Position numbers and translations under genes: made by a program. Positions 52,909 to 64,000 of a stretch of DNA of 64,000 bases are shown here, piece by piece; position 1 is the stretch's first letter, and the number at the start of each line of letters is the position of its first letter. The stretch covers positions 5,394,001-5,458,000 of the forward strand of contig OZ059897.1 of the NCBI GenBank assembly GCA_964057225.1. Direction: 5' to 3'. Below the pieces are notes generated by a model. It was not told the origin of the DNA, made no database searches, and saw only the letters and a list, made by a program, of their open reading frames with translations. The DNA comes from Auanema rhodensis. Lineage: Eukaryota > Nematoda > Chromadorea > Rhabditida > Rhabditidae.

Positions 52909-55900
52909 ATGAACAGGGATACTGGCGAAGGAGCTTTTAATTTCCGAAAGCAAGAGTTAAGCTTAGACCTCAGGCCAACAACTTTACCGCCTGTTATGAC
53001 AATGCCACCAAGTTGGTTATTTTATTTTATTATTTTTTAATAAGACTTAATATTCATTTGAATCTAAAAATCTATTGCTATTATAAAAATTTTTATTTGT
53101 ATTAACATGATCTATTCATATACCATATTCATTATTTCGATTTTTCTTTTCTTCTCAGCAGCATCTTTATTCCAATTTTGCGCAAAATGTAAGTTTTTCG
53201 GCTAAAGTTTTTCGTTTTCTTACTTTTCTTGATAAGAAAACAATGTTTTTTCTTCCGTATTTTTTATAGTTTTCAACATTTTCACTCTTTTATTCATCTA
53301 GGAATCTTTAAATCTTGTATTGGTAACTTAGATTGTGAGAGCATCTAGTATACTTTTGATTTCTTAATAGATAATCTGTAAAAGATATTGAATTAATTTC
53401 AATTATTGAGTATGATTTGATTCAATCAATAACAATGTTATAAGACTACATTTGCTAACGATTGTTCATATTAACTTGAAGCATTAAACACAGATTATGA
53501 GTTTCATGAACAAAAATCGTGAAAAAGCGTGAAATTGTGATATCCGTCAGAGATTTCCTATATCTTACGATAAATACCACGAACAATTCGTTCTCAACTC
53601 CCCCGCTTATTGCTAATTAATTACATTCATTTTTTTGTGTTCAATTTATAATGAAAACGTTTTTCTTTTTAATCCACTTATTCACATATCAAAAGTTTTA
53701 TTTATTTTTATTTATTGTTTGTTATCAAATACTATCATAAATTCATTTATTGTCTATATATTTTTGATTAACACTTCTTGAGATTTCATTGAAAATGACT
53801 CAAATATCCGAGATAACTCAAAAATGATTTCAATATCTATTTTCATTATTTTTCTCCTTTTTTTAAAACTTTTTTTCGGTTCAAACCTGAGTTCTAACAA
53901 CGTTCTTCTTATATTATTGCATTGTAGTACGCTAATCTGTATTTTTTTAATTGTCCCTTATAGCTTAGTTGTTTATCAAAAAAGATAGAACCTTTTAATC
54001 GACAGCCGCTTTATTCATTTAACTTTCAAACATAGGTCGTCTTTCTCATTAGTGAAATAGAATGTTCATAGAAACTTTTTTATTGAATTTCTTGTTTTCA
54101 TCGTCTGTTCGTCCTCGTCTTCTCAACGATTTTCTCTACAAAAGAGCGGAAAACATGAGGTTTGAGGTGTTATGCAAACGAGCAGAAATGAAAATAAACT
54201 AGTTAAAAACTACAAATTGAAATCAAATATTAAACATTTTCACCGAATATTTCATTAAAAATTCTTTATTTTCTAATATATTCGTCGGTCTTGAGCAGAA
54301 CATGACTCAATCAATATCATATCTTTAGATTGCCGCTAAAAAAATGTTATGTTTATTGAAGTAGATAGAAAGAGTTATCACTTCGGGTATTTTCAATCGG
54401 ACAGAAAGAAATAAACAGACGATAGTTTTTTCTCTTTCTCATCGCTCTCCCCCCCCCCTCTCTCACTCTCTGTTTTATCTTCTCCTCTTTTTCTATTCTC
54501 CATTCTTATTTCTCTTACTTGAGACTGTATTCACATATTTATGATACTTTCCAACCTAACCATGTGCTATTTGGAAAATTTATTTAAGTATATCAACTTG
54601 AGAAGAATGGTTGTTCTATCTAATACATTGAGACATTCTTATTTTAAAGAATGAGCTTTGACGTTTTCGAGACTTCAAACCGCTGATCTCATTATCAGCA
54701 ATTTCTAATTGAAACTAGAAACGATAGACTGATTATGATATGATAGTCATCAAAGAATGAGAGAGAAGATACAGACATTGGAATAGAAAAAGAGGAAAAA
54801 GAAAAGTGTATTGAAATGAAAGAGAACAGAGAGTGAAAGGGAAACTTGATGTTGGATCTCAACCGTCGCATACCATTCTGCGACAAGGAGCAAATATAAA
54901 AGCTTAGACAATTATAACTTCGAGAAATAATTATTCAATTTTCTTATCACATACATGACAAAGTGATATTTTGGTTAGTTTGAACCTGTCTAGGAAGAAT
55001 GTTATCTTAATCGGTATGAGATAATTTTCTTTATTTTATTACTGCTCACTAAAGTTTTATGAGAGTTTAAATGAATAGAAGCAAAGTTGTTGAGAAAGTT
55101 TTCAAGCAATTAGTAGACAAAATTTTTTTTTAATAATTTGAATAATATAATAGATTAATATGTGAATATAGTTATATATGTACATATGTATGTAGATATA
55201 AACATATATATATATATATATATTGGTTCTTCTGTAGCAATGAAGAAAGAAGAAAGTACTGTCATAGTAGTGAAAGAAAACATTTTGTTTCTCCTGTTTC
55301 TTTGATTATTTTATCATCAAACCGCAGACTTGGTTTTCATAAGAAAAATAAGCCTCATATAGTTTGAATATGGTATTAATCGTTTGTACTTTCTCTTATC
55401 TAGCTTTTATTGATAAATATTTTAAAGTGTTAATAGATAGAAAGAAAAAAGAATGAATGAGACAATGTCGCTTTATAGTTTATAGTTGATGTTGAATTCC
55501 TTAATATATAATAATAATTAAATCTTTCAACTACGTATGGTTGAATCAATTCATCTTCATATAATTACATGCATATACCTTCTATCTATCATATCTTTTT
55601 GCATATACTTTCTAATAAACTCTTTAAATATATTAAATATCAATTGAATTATGATAACTATTACTGGTATTCAATAGTTTGTTGTTTGATTTGAAACAGT
55701 TTATAACACTTGCATTTCAAATAGTTTTGTCATCTTTTGGCAGCCTGTGCAAATATGCCACGAATCACACTTATCCAGAAATAAATTGTCAAAGCAACTG
55801 GAGTTTGCCGATAACTGAAGAGGAAAAAGAAAAACTTCAACGAGAAATTTTTCCAGTTGCTCTTTAGAGAGGGAAACGAAAAGTATAGTATCGTGGAAAT

Positions 55901-58762
55901 CAATCGGGGAACACTATATACTGAGTTTGTGATGAGTAAACGAAAGATGAGAGTAAGATGAAGAAATAAAACGAAAAACACATGTGCTTGTCTGAAACAC
56001 ATAAAACTCTAAAATTTTTAGCTGTATTGTGTAGTTTATGGGGAAAAGGAAAGCGAAAATTTCAAATATGTTTCATCGAGCCTTTTTTCCAACTTTTTGA
56101 CAAGCATAGGGTTTAGCCAGATGTTCAGTTTCCGAAATTTTCTTCAATAATCAATGAACTTCAAACATGATTTCTGTTCCCATTTTGATTATTATTACCT
56201 TTATGTGTATGTGCCAAAAACAAGTAAGAAGCGTAATAATTAAAGAAAAGGTTAGAAGACTTATTAGCTGTTTTTGAAGAAAACAAAGACAATTTGGACA
56301 AATGAATGGCTGTCTACCACTATTCATGGTGTTAGAATATATAAAGCTGGAAGTAGAACCTGATTCGTCTCATATCTCTGATTATTGTTAAAGAATTCTT
56401 CATTGACGCCGAGATTTGGGATTTAAAATCCATTTTTCGCAGCCTCTTCATCTCTTCCACTAACAGAATATAAGACACATCGAAGAGAGAGAGAGAGAGA
56501 AAGAGGGAGAGAGAAATAGAAAGAGAAATTTGAAAATGATGTTACAAGTTCGTAATAGTTTTCATTATACTTATGTCTATAAATCAGATTTCATAATTCA
56601 ATAGAGTAATTGTAATTGATAATATTTGAGATTTGATTGATACGTTCAGATACTGTATTCTAAATATATCAAATTTTACTCAAAACATTCTTTTTTTGGT
56701 TTTTTTTTTGGCCTATTTAATAATTAGAAAAACAGTTTTAAGCTGCAAAAAATAACTGCACATTAACTAATTATAATTTACTTTACTATCATTTTCTTAT
56801 TTATTGAAGAAAAATATTTTTTCATCTCAGATGAAGTAAGTAGCTTCTTCTCCTTATTAAAAAAAATATTTTTGGCAAATCTTCCTCGTTCTTTTCGTTT
56901 ACAATATTAAGTTTTTTCTTGATGTTTCTGAATATAGTTTTTTTTCAATTGGTTTCCCCAAATTAATTGAAAAAACAAATTCAAACTGAATAAAAAATAA
57001 TTTTTTTTCTCTTTGAAATGTTCATTTATTTCAATTTTTCCAGATAATGAACTGATACGAGAAAAAGGTAAGCTAATAATCTTCAAGTGAGAATGGGAAT
57101 GGATGTTGGCAAGCAAAATGAGAAAATTTTTTAAATATACATATTGTTAAATATAGTAAACAAATTGAATTTCAGAAGCTCGAGCACAATATGCTCAAGG
57201 CTTCTTTGGTAAGTAATGATTTTCCATATTTTGAAAATCTTTCTAGCAATTAAGAAAATATAAATATTTCATTTTCAGATGCTCTACGTGGCTTGCACAG
57301 TATAAATAACTTTGATTTCGATGTGAAGAATACACTAGCATCACCGTCTGAAAATATTTTTAAGGATATTCTCAGTCCAACTAACACACAACTAACACCA
57401 ACAACAACAGGGTAAGTTATTTCAGAAATTAACTTTCAAAATGTGTTCGAAAATATTTTTTGTGGCTCTTCTATGTGTCTCAGAAACTCTGTATCTTCAC
57501 GATTTATCACATGAAAAACGTGAATTTATTTTGTGTTTTATTAATTATGGATAGCAATTATCTATGATATTAATATGAATTCAATGAGGTTATGAACAAA
57601 TTAAAGCTGCAAATGCTGCAAATTAACGTTTTCGGGAACAGGTAGCACCTGGGCCCAGCTATCTCAATCCATCTCCACGGATGTATAGACCGTATCCGCT
57701 CTAGAATAGTCCAATACTGAAGTTAGCAAACTCTGAAACCTATTCTTTCCTGTATTTTGCAAAAAAAATTGTTTTTGTTTATTTTTTCATGACGTCAAGC
57801 CCGGCAGTGAAAAACAAAGTTTAGATCAAGTCTTTACAGTTCTTTAAAAGCTTCATTAGACAGAAACATTAAAAATGTTTAAAACTAGAAATTAAATTTC
57901 ATTTTTCTCAAAACTTTGTTGAATTAAGAGGTTGTTGGAACATTTTTGTGTAATTTTTCTAAATTATTATGTTTTTTTTTTGTTGAAAAAGCAAAATTGT
58001 ATGATACACCTATCATCCTTAACAAGTATTAAATTGCTAATTTACACAACTCAATGAATTAAATTTTCTAAATTTTAATTTTTGGTGAATGAATCATATG
58101 ATATTTTCTTAGTTGCATAAGTCAAAATTCATTATTTCAGGGATATACAAGCCATTCTAGCTGCCATAGTTAGTACTCCTCAATCTGCTCTGCCAGTCCC
58201 ATCTCCTTTTCCGGGGCCATTTAGTATTATATCTGGATCTTCAATGACTGAATTCAAAAGTGCATTTCCTACTTCAACAGATGTTTCATCTACAAGTACA
58301 GTTTCATCTCGTAATTGCACAACTGATAATTTACAAGCGAAATTTCTATCCAAATTAGATGATGAACGAAAAGAACCTGCTGTAAGTAAAATAAATTATT
58401 TCTAAAACAATTTATGAATTAAAAAATAAAAAATTCAGAAATTTGTATTGTAAATTAACAAAAGAAATCTCAAAATTATTGTATTTTCTACAAATTAATT
58501 TGTTGTCTCATGTTCAGCAACATATCAATACACATATACATGTGTATATGCACATTTACATACATTTATTTGAACTTTTTTTGATTTTATATTGATATAA
58601 CAGTAAAAATTCCATTTTAATTGTATTCAAATTATATAAAATGTATTTTAACTATTTTCAGATAGATTTGACGGGATATCACTCAGAAGATTCTGTGGAT
58701 AATATTTCGGAACGATCACGTTCATCTTCAGTAGCACTTTCACATGGCAAAGACATGAAAGA
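52909..58762 (+). CDS. Jun/AP-1-like transcription factor, N-terminal half (partial; bZIP not in window)
   Basis: Exons I join in phase: 52909-53011, about 53159-53188, 57042-57068, about 57177-57209, about 57280-57411, about 58140-58382 and 58662-58762. Exon 1 reads FNFRKQELSLDLRPTTLPP, recalling the Jun delta-region motif KQ-x-x-L-x-L. The fourth and fifth exons read ARAQYAQGFFDALRGLHSIN, close to the Jun block GF-x-x-AL-x-x-LH-x-x-N. Then follow a Ser/Thr/Pro-rich region (SPSENIFKDILSPTNTQL, ALPVPSPFPGPFS) and IDLTGYHSEDSVDNISERS. All junctions keep frame. The last exon ends in phase 2 at a GTTAGT donor; reading through instead would stop at about 58790. No basic-leucine zipper is seen in the window, so the family call rests on weak N-terminal motifs. 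Introns are large (about 3.9 kb for intron 2), unlike the other genes here. Confidence 0.5.
57642..57704 (+). other. GC-rich island inside the Jun-like gene
   Basis: Within an otherwise AT-rich intron (57412-58139), a short GC-rich block contains the palindrome CTGGGCCCAG next to E-box-like CACCTG. It follows an AACAG acceptor-like sequence. It reads VAPGPSYLNPSPRMYRPYPL then stop, but that frame does not fit the phase of the preceding exon. It may be an enhancer or an unused exon remnant. Confidence 0.25.
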
Positions 58763-59463
58763 GTTAGTTTCACTTAGATTAATCTTATGATCTCAAACTT
58801 TTATTTTAATATTTGAAAAATCTGATATTTAACTCATGAAAATGATCTTAATGGACAGAACATATTGAAAGATGATATACAATTTTTGATATCAGTTTAT
58901 AACTAATATCAAAATTTTGAATTCCACCCTCATTAAGTTTATGAAACGAACTGAAAATGTTCTGAAGAAGTACAAAGATCTCATGTACTAACTAACTATT
59001 TTATATAGTTAACAAACGATATAATATTCAATGCATAAATGTGTATCCATATACGTATGTTGTACCTAGATTCAATTGTCTATCGGATTTCAGACGAGTA
59101 TAGACGTTTCTAATAATTTCGACAGATTAATATATACAATGCTATATAATAGTGCTTGTAGCACAAAGCTATTCCTTTTCACTTTTTCACTGATTGTATA
59201 GCCAATATTCTTCAGTTTTTTCTATGGTTTTAACGCATTTTCTAAGTTACAACTTTTCCAACATAAGCCAACTAAATATTTAAATCAGATGAATCATACA
59301 TTCAATTGAGAACGAGTTTGTTTTCAACTATGATAGTATATTAATATTAATGTGTTACTGATATTCAAAATTATTCTCTTTTACTGTTCTTAATTTAGAA
59401 TTTTTTTTTATAAAAAGCTTATAATACCTATGCTGGTTCTTTTCTATCCCGTCTTCTTAATAT
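58763..59463. other. Intronic or 3' flank of the Jun-like gene
   Basis: AT-rich sequence with no supported exon. If the donor at 58763 is used, this is the beginning of a long intron that runs past the mariner element. Confidence 0.4.
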
Positions 59464-60720
59464 TAGCTTGGTCGGAAAGTAATGTCGTTGATTTCGATTG
59501 TATTCGATCAAAAAAAATTATGAACTCATGAATCAGTATGTGAAGAAAAGAATAATGATCATAAGTATTATTATATGTTATTAATTCTTATTTATACTTT
59601 TCTGAACAGTAGATTTATTCTGAGTTTTTTATAGCTTTTTGAAATCATGCTGGAGAAGAGAGATTTAAGATCAATTTTTTTTGTACTAGTTCAAACTAGG
59701 ACGTAAAGCTGTTGAAACGGCTGAAAAAATCAACGTTGCTTTTGGCAAAAGGACTTGTTCTGCAGAGTTGGTTCAAGAATTTCAAAGAGGAAACCGAGAG
59801 CTTGGCAGATGATGATCGATCCGGACGATCTGCTGCCGTTGATGAACAAGTTCTGAAAAACTTGGTTGAAGCAGAGCCGTGTACTTCCACCAGAAGTTTT
59901 GCAGAAGATCTAGGAATATCTCACTCAACAGTGTTAGATCATTTGAGAAACATTGGAAAAGTGAATAAGCTTGACAAGTGGGTTCCACATGAATTGAATG
60001 ATGCTCAGAAAAATCGAAGAAGTGGCTTTCTCACTGGTTTCAAGATGTGATGCCGAATCTTTTTTGGACCGAATAGTAACCTGTGAAATAGATTATTTAC
60101 AACAGCAGAAGCAGACAGGCACAATGGCTTGATCGCACATAAGCTCCAAAACAGTTCGCAAAGCCGAGCCTTAGTCAGAAGAAGATCTTGATAACAATTT
60201 GGTAAACAAGCTCAGGTTTAATTAACTACAGATTTCTGAACTTGGGTAAAACAATCACTTCTGGAACCTACGTGGCTGAAATGGAAATAATGCATCAGAA
60301 TTTATTGGAGAAACAGCCAGGATTAGTCAATAGAAAAGGACCAATTCTACACCACGACAACGCGAGGCCACACATGGGAAGAAAGACAATAGAAAAACTA
60401 GGAGAATTGAACTATGAAACTCTACCTCATCCTCCATATTCACCAGACCTTTCTACCCATGATTATCATTTTTTTCAAACACTTAGATCACTTCTTGACT
60501 GGGAAACGATTTCGAACACGAGAAGATGCGATAACAGCGTTTGAAAAATTGGTCAACTCTCGCTCTCATGATTTTTAATTTAATGGTATATATAAGTTAT
60601 ATGATCGTTAGCAGAGTTATATTGTTTCTGCTGGTTCTTATTTTGAATAAAAAAATTGATTCTAGCAAAAGTTATAACCAACATAGTCTGAAAAACGACA
60701 TTACTTTCCGACCAACCTTA
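59464..60720 (+). mobile_element. Mariner transposon relic with matching terminal inverted repeats
   Basis: The left end has TTGGTCGGAAAGTAATGTCG (59468-59487) and the right end has its exact reverse complement (about 60697-60716). The total length of about 1.26 kb is normal for mariner. Coding remnants read LQSWFKNFKEETESLADDD, SFAEDLGISHSTVLDHL and GKVNKLDKWVPHELNDAQKN from the N-terminal DNA-binding region; the QWLD and KPSLSQKK stretch; GKTITSGTYVAEMEIMHQ; GPILHHDNARPH; and LPHPPYSPDLSTHDYHFF from the catalytic core. The frame is broken by stops and shifts after about 60047 and before 60242. Where the first catalytic Asp is expected the sequence reads VTCEID with no D-E-K-W, so it cannot encode an active enzyme. 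The second and third Asp positions remain. Confidence 0.9.
59712..60550 (+). pseudogene. Mariner transposase pseudogene
   Basis: Two open pieces remain: 59712-60050 (helix-turn-helix N-terminus through KWVPHELNDAQKN) and 60242-60544 (from GKTITSGTY through the third catalytic Asp block and WETISNT). The 190 bp between them has recognisable family residues interrupted by TGA, TAG and TAA codons. The usual N-terminal residues upstream of 59712 are also disrupted, with no good ATG in frame. Confidence 0.85.
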
Positions 60721-62022
60721 CATTTGAGAAAAAGACCTTTAGCTATTTCTTGTTCAAGTTCCAATTCAAGTTCCGCTAAATTCATTATTTGACATGGGTA
60801 TTTCATGCTTTATCCTATGTGTTTATGTATTTTGAATATGATCTTAATCATCCCACTGATGGGTCATTGATGGCTATTTTTCAAAAGATGACAATGCTTT
60901 GTGACTAGACAAGCCCATTTGGTGAGTATGGGATCATGGATTGGCATCTCATATGCTTATAGCTATGATTAAGTCAAAATAGGATCTTTCGTCATCAAGA
61001 TTTATAGATCTTACTCATCATCAGCTTACTCATCTGGTTAGTGAATCATTGACAATTGGTCACATTCCCTCTCTCTTCTGTTTTCTCCTTCTCTCTATCT
61101 ACCATTCCCTCTACTAGTTTTGCCTACTTTCTTCTGTTTTTTAACTTTTATTTCTCGTCCATTTTCACTTCGGTATCGATATTCTTCTAATCCTGCCTTG
61201 CCATTACTCTGTATTCATGACCATCTCGATAACTGTCATCTTCTGTAGAATTGGTTTGAGATTGCCAGCAAGTGGTTGTACCGAATTTCTACTGTCTGAT
61301 ATCGTGTTCTAATTTCACTTATATTACATTTGTTTCTCACCTTAGTGTTCTTCCTTTTTGAATTACGAAGAGATGAAATTTATATTTTCATTCTGCTGGC
61401 TTCATTCTCTACTCTGCCCCTATCTTTTCCGTTTTTGTTTCTTCAATTCGTGCTAAGAAACATGATTGTTAGCTCAATTTCAAAACCCTTACAGATTTTC
61501 AACGATGACAATCCTTTACAAAAAATTGAAACGGTATGTTCAACAGTTATATATTCATTTGTGCAATGTGGACTGTAAAATAGTTGTCTATGCTTATCTT
61601 AAAAACCATAATAAGCATCGCTATATCCACGCATTTCCGTTTAATAGTATCATGAAAATATGTACAATAATATTTTTCAAAATTCGTCACCTTGGAAGTG
61701 TTCTTATCTAAGATAATGTTTGAAAAAATTCAAATGGATCTAACAATGGTAGAGTTTGGTTAAATGTCTGAGAGAGAGAGAGATTTTCGTTCCCTGAAAA
61801 GCTGAATCATCCTCCGTCTCTGTATGTCTGTCATTCATATAGTTCTCCCTGCCTGTCTAGCACTCTACATTTTCTCTTTTTTCATCTTCTTTTCCTTCTT
61901 TTTGGGCCTGTGCCTTGGCCAAGTACGGTCAAAATCATTTTGCTCTATTCCTACGAACTAAGCGATCAGTTTACCAGCATTTGAAGTTCACCTGAGTTTC
62001 ACAACATCCTCTTTTCTCAATC
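60721..62022. other. Non-coding interval
   Basis: AT-rich and pyrimidine-rich sequence. A possible small exon at about 61491-61532 (after CCCTTACAG, reading IFNDDNPLQKIET, before a GTATGT donor) has good splice signals. Its phase does not let it follow the Jun-like exon and precede any exon I can see, so it is not called. Confidence 0.35.
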
Positions 62023-62114
62023 ATGTCCTCATCGAAAATGTTTGATACCTGGTCTGCATCAACTAATTCCTATTCATGGTGGCCAGGTCAAATGCTGCCA
62101 TCATGTCATTATCA
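62023..62114 (+). CDS. Candidate alternative first exon A (partial gene)
   Basis: The ATG at 62023 opens MSSSKMFDTWSASTNSYSWW and continues PGQMLPSCHYQ to a strong donor, CA|GTGAGT. The length of 92 bp leaves phase 2. The Ser/Trp/Pro-rich composition is not low-complexity repeat. The phase matches the last Jun-like exon (58762) and the second candidate first exon (63628), so all three could join one downstream exon beyond the window. Without that exon, identity is unknown. Confidence 0.4.
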
Positions 62115-62454
62115 GTGAGTTATCTTATACCTTTTACTGCTAATCATTTTTTCAATATTTATCAACAAAATTTTAATTTTTCCTTATCCAAAGTACAATT
62201 AGTTGATATTAAACATGTTATGCAAAGCATAACAACAACCTATAAACGAACGATAAAATGCCTTGTATGCTTATCACTCAAAGATAACTATATAGTAGAT
62301 AATTATAATGACGTCATATTTTAAAATCCATAGATTAACAATTGGGTGCATACATATATAAATGTATAAAGATTACAGGAATATGTGTGATTCATGCATT
62401 TAATTGTCATCCTGATGATAATGAACTGATTATTATCATCTTATCTATAACAAC

Positions 62455-62503
<49 letters not shown>

Positions 62504-62710
62504 AATAATGGTTTCTAACTTTATGAGACTTCTATAATATATTTTATGAATATCGTATAGTTTTCCTTATTTCAATAAATCTTATGTTACGTGCCATAAA
62601 GGGAGAAGAGGGGCCTAACGGTACATGAGTCACTGCTTGATCTGTTCGTTGTCTTTTTTCTTTTCTCTTTTTTAGTTTACCATTATTATTCTTTTTTTCT
62701 CTCACCTCCA

Positions 62711-62789
<79 letters not shown>

Positions 62790-63596
62790 TTCTCTCTCTT
62801 TAGTCTCTAGATCTTGAGTCTCTAGATCTTGAGTACTTTTTTCTCTTTTCTGCATTAGTTTTCTCCATCAAACTTTTCTTCTACATAATCTTTTCTTTGT
62901 TTGTATGTTTATATGCATTTTTATTTACTTGATGGATCATGCACATAACACCTCAAGAACCTAGAGATCTAAGTACGACTATAGCCAGATTAGCTTTGAT
63001 CTTCATGCGCCTTAGAAATCATTATACTTTTTATGTAGGCCGAACGATCATTCTTGATTACACGTGCTTTCTTTTTCTCTCGGTCTCCTGTTTTTCATAT
63101 GTTTCTACATTCATTTACCTGTCTATTTTCAAAGCGTTCTTGCTGCTTCAGAACTCAGTTTCGTCATTCCCTATCTCTACTTCTATTTTCTTTGCTCTCT
63201 CTCAAACATACAGTCTCAAACTGTTTTCCTATCTGTACAGTTTCTCTGCCCAGTAATCACATCTCTTACGTTCTCTAATCTTGTTCTTTTTCTTTTTCTC
63301 TCTCTTTCTCTCTCTCCCCATCCATCCTACGGGCAGCGATGAGTCATCAACAGCAAAACATTTCCCTCCCCTTTAACATCCTTCTTTTCAACTCCTTCTT
63401 CTCTTTTTCTCTGTTTCTATATCTATCTGGTATTCCACCATTTTCTGCTTCAGTGTCTTCCAATTTTTCATTCTTAGCGGCTTTACCTTCAAAATTATTA
63501 TTAGGCATTATTTCTGATTATTCTTCATAGGTTTCATAACCATCTACGGATTTAATTCTATTCTCGTCTTAACTTTCTTTCGTTGATTCGTCCATC
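62115..63596. repeat. Interval rich in (TA)n and (CT)n repeats
   Basis: Contains a TA run (about 62459-62500) and a long, almost pure CT tract (about 62713-62805). Directly after that is a 15-bp tandem duplication, TCTCTAGATCTTGAG twice (about 62804-62833). Long open frames here on both strands are products of the CT/GA repeat. No exon is supported. Confidence 0.7.
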
Positions 63597-63628
63597 ATGT
63601 ATGACATACACCCTTACCCCAATGAATG
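63597..63628 (+). CDS. Candidate alternative first exon B (partial gene)
   Basis: A short exon, ATG at 63597, encodes MYDIHPYPNE and ends TG|GTAAGT, a perfect donor, in phase 2. The preceding 30 bases are pyrimidine-rich. Like exon A it may be an alternative start for a gene continuing past the window. A further acceptor-like TTCTGTTAG at about 63924 precedes a frame reading RIDDDDVIFMYDDVLYGIEN to the window edge, but phase 2 is not open there, so I do not join them. Confidence 0.35.
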
Positions 63629-64000
63629 GTAAGTTAAATTAAATGTTTACCTATAAGTTGTATCTGAGGTTTTCCTTCAACTTATCTACTAGTAAAAACA
63701 ACATTTATGCATTGAAAGCTTTATATTATAATCATATGAAATCAATTTTATAAAGACAAAGTTTCTATTTATCTTTTGGTAGTTTTGTTTTGTTTTTACA
63801 AAAATATTCAATTGAAACTATGACAAATACCATTATTCGTTAAAGAAAATTTTATATATTTCAAAAAAAATATAATATGTTTGAAATGAACAAATTTCGT
63901 AATTCCTTGTATCTTCTGTTAGCGAATAGACGACGATGACGTCATCTTTATGTACGACGATGTATTGTATGGTATCGAAAACGATGTCATGTGTTATAGC
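63629..64000. other. Window end, AT-rich, possible partial exon
   Basis: Mostly AT-rich intron-like sequence. From about 63925 a GC-richer acidic open frame (DDDDVIFMYDDVLYGIEND) runs to the last base. It contains ATGACGTCAT (about 63935-63944), which is a CRE-like palindrome (TGACGTCA). It may be part of an exon or a promoter of the gene beyond the window. Confidence 0.3.

Noticed and set aside
60180-60260. Sequence resembling a spliced-leader start (GGTTTAATTA)
   Set aside because: Lies inside the mariner relic and lacks the rest of a spliced-leader RNA, its donor and Sm site.
61491-61532. Possible exon IFNDDNPLQKIET with good acceptor and donor
   Set aside because: Its phase does not connect to the preceding Jun-like exon in a Jun-like frame or to any visible following exon.
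62544-62855. 103-residue minus-strand frame with Glu/Arg repeats
   Set aside because: Direct translation of the CT/GA microsatellite.

Overview
The window is animal nuclear DNA, AT-rich (roughly two thirds A+T by eye), and almost certainly from a nematode. Genes are cut into many short exons by GT-AG introns that are mostly 40-60 bp. The gene families fit a nematode: a cuticlin-type ZP protein, an astacin with EGF, CUB and thrombospondin modules, a double C-type lectin with a CUB-like tail, an expanded-type histidine acid phosphatase, PLC-gamma and a PHD/MYST acetyltransferase. The species cannot be read from the sequence. All coding models below were built by hand from splice signals and reading-frame continuity; internal exon edges are good to a few bases at best.

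Gene-dense part (1-42 kb). Plus strand: ZP/cuticlin-like membrane protein (1643-5201), CTLD-CTLD-CUB secreted protein (5574-7306), and astacin metalloprotease (7723-10423). Minus strand: histidine acid phosphatase (10723-12445). Plus: four-TM protein (14503-15426). Minus: SLC5-like transporter (15594-17953), Vma12/TMEM199-like V-ATPase assembly factor (21950-22895), and PLC-gamma (24586-29961). Plus: cysteine-containing secreted orphan (31077-32534). Minus: F-box/WD40 protein of FBXW9 type (34867-36514) and PHD-MYST histone acetyltransferase (36770-39500). Plus: DUF829/TMEM53-like protein (40625-41917). Three adjacent secreted or surface genes (ZP, lectin, astacin) are typical extracellular or cuticle functions, but nothing shows that they are co-regulated.

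Sparse part (42-64 kb). A possible decayed F-box-like locus (about 42.1-43.4 kb) is followed by about 9.5 kb of AT-rich sequence with many AT, CT/GA and G-run microsatellites. A widely spaced plus-strand gene then starts at 52.9 kb. Its exons resemble the N-terminal half of Jun/AP-1. No bZIP exon is visible before the window ends. Further downstream lie a dead mariner element (59.46-60.72 kb) and two short ATG exons with good donors (62.0 and 63.6 kb). Both end in the same phase as the last Jun-like exon, which suggests alternative promoters feeding shared 3' exons beyond 64 kb.

Mobile DNA: one mariner relic with matching terminal inverted repeats, and one possible piggyBac-type N-terminal fragment near 23.2-23.9 kb. 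I found no CRISPR array, rRNA or convincing tRNA, and no clearly new biological system. The best leads are the alternative-start architecture at the Jun-like locus, a His-to-Gln change in the acid phosphatase HD motif, and the piggyBac-like fragment.
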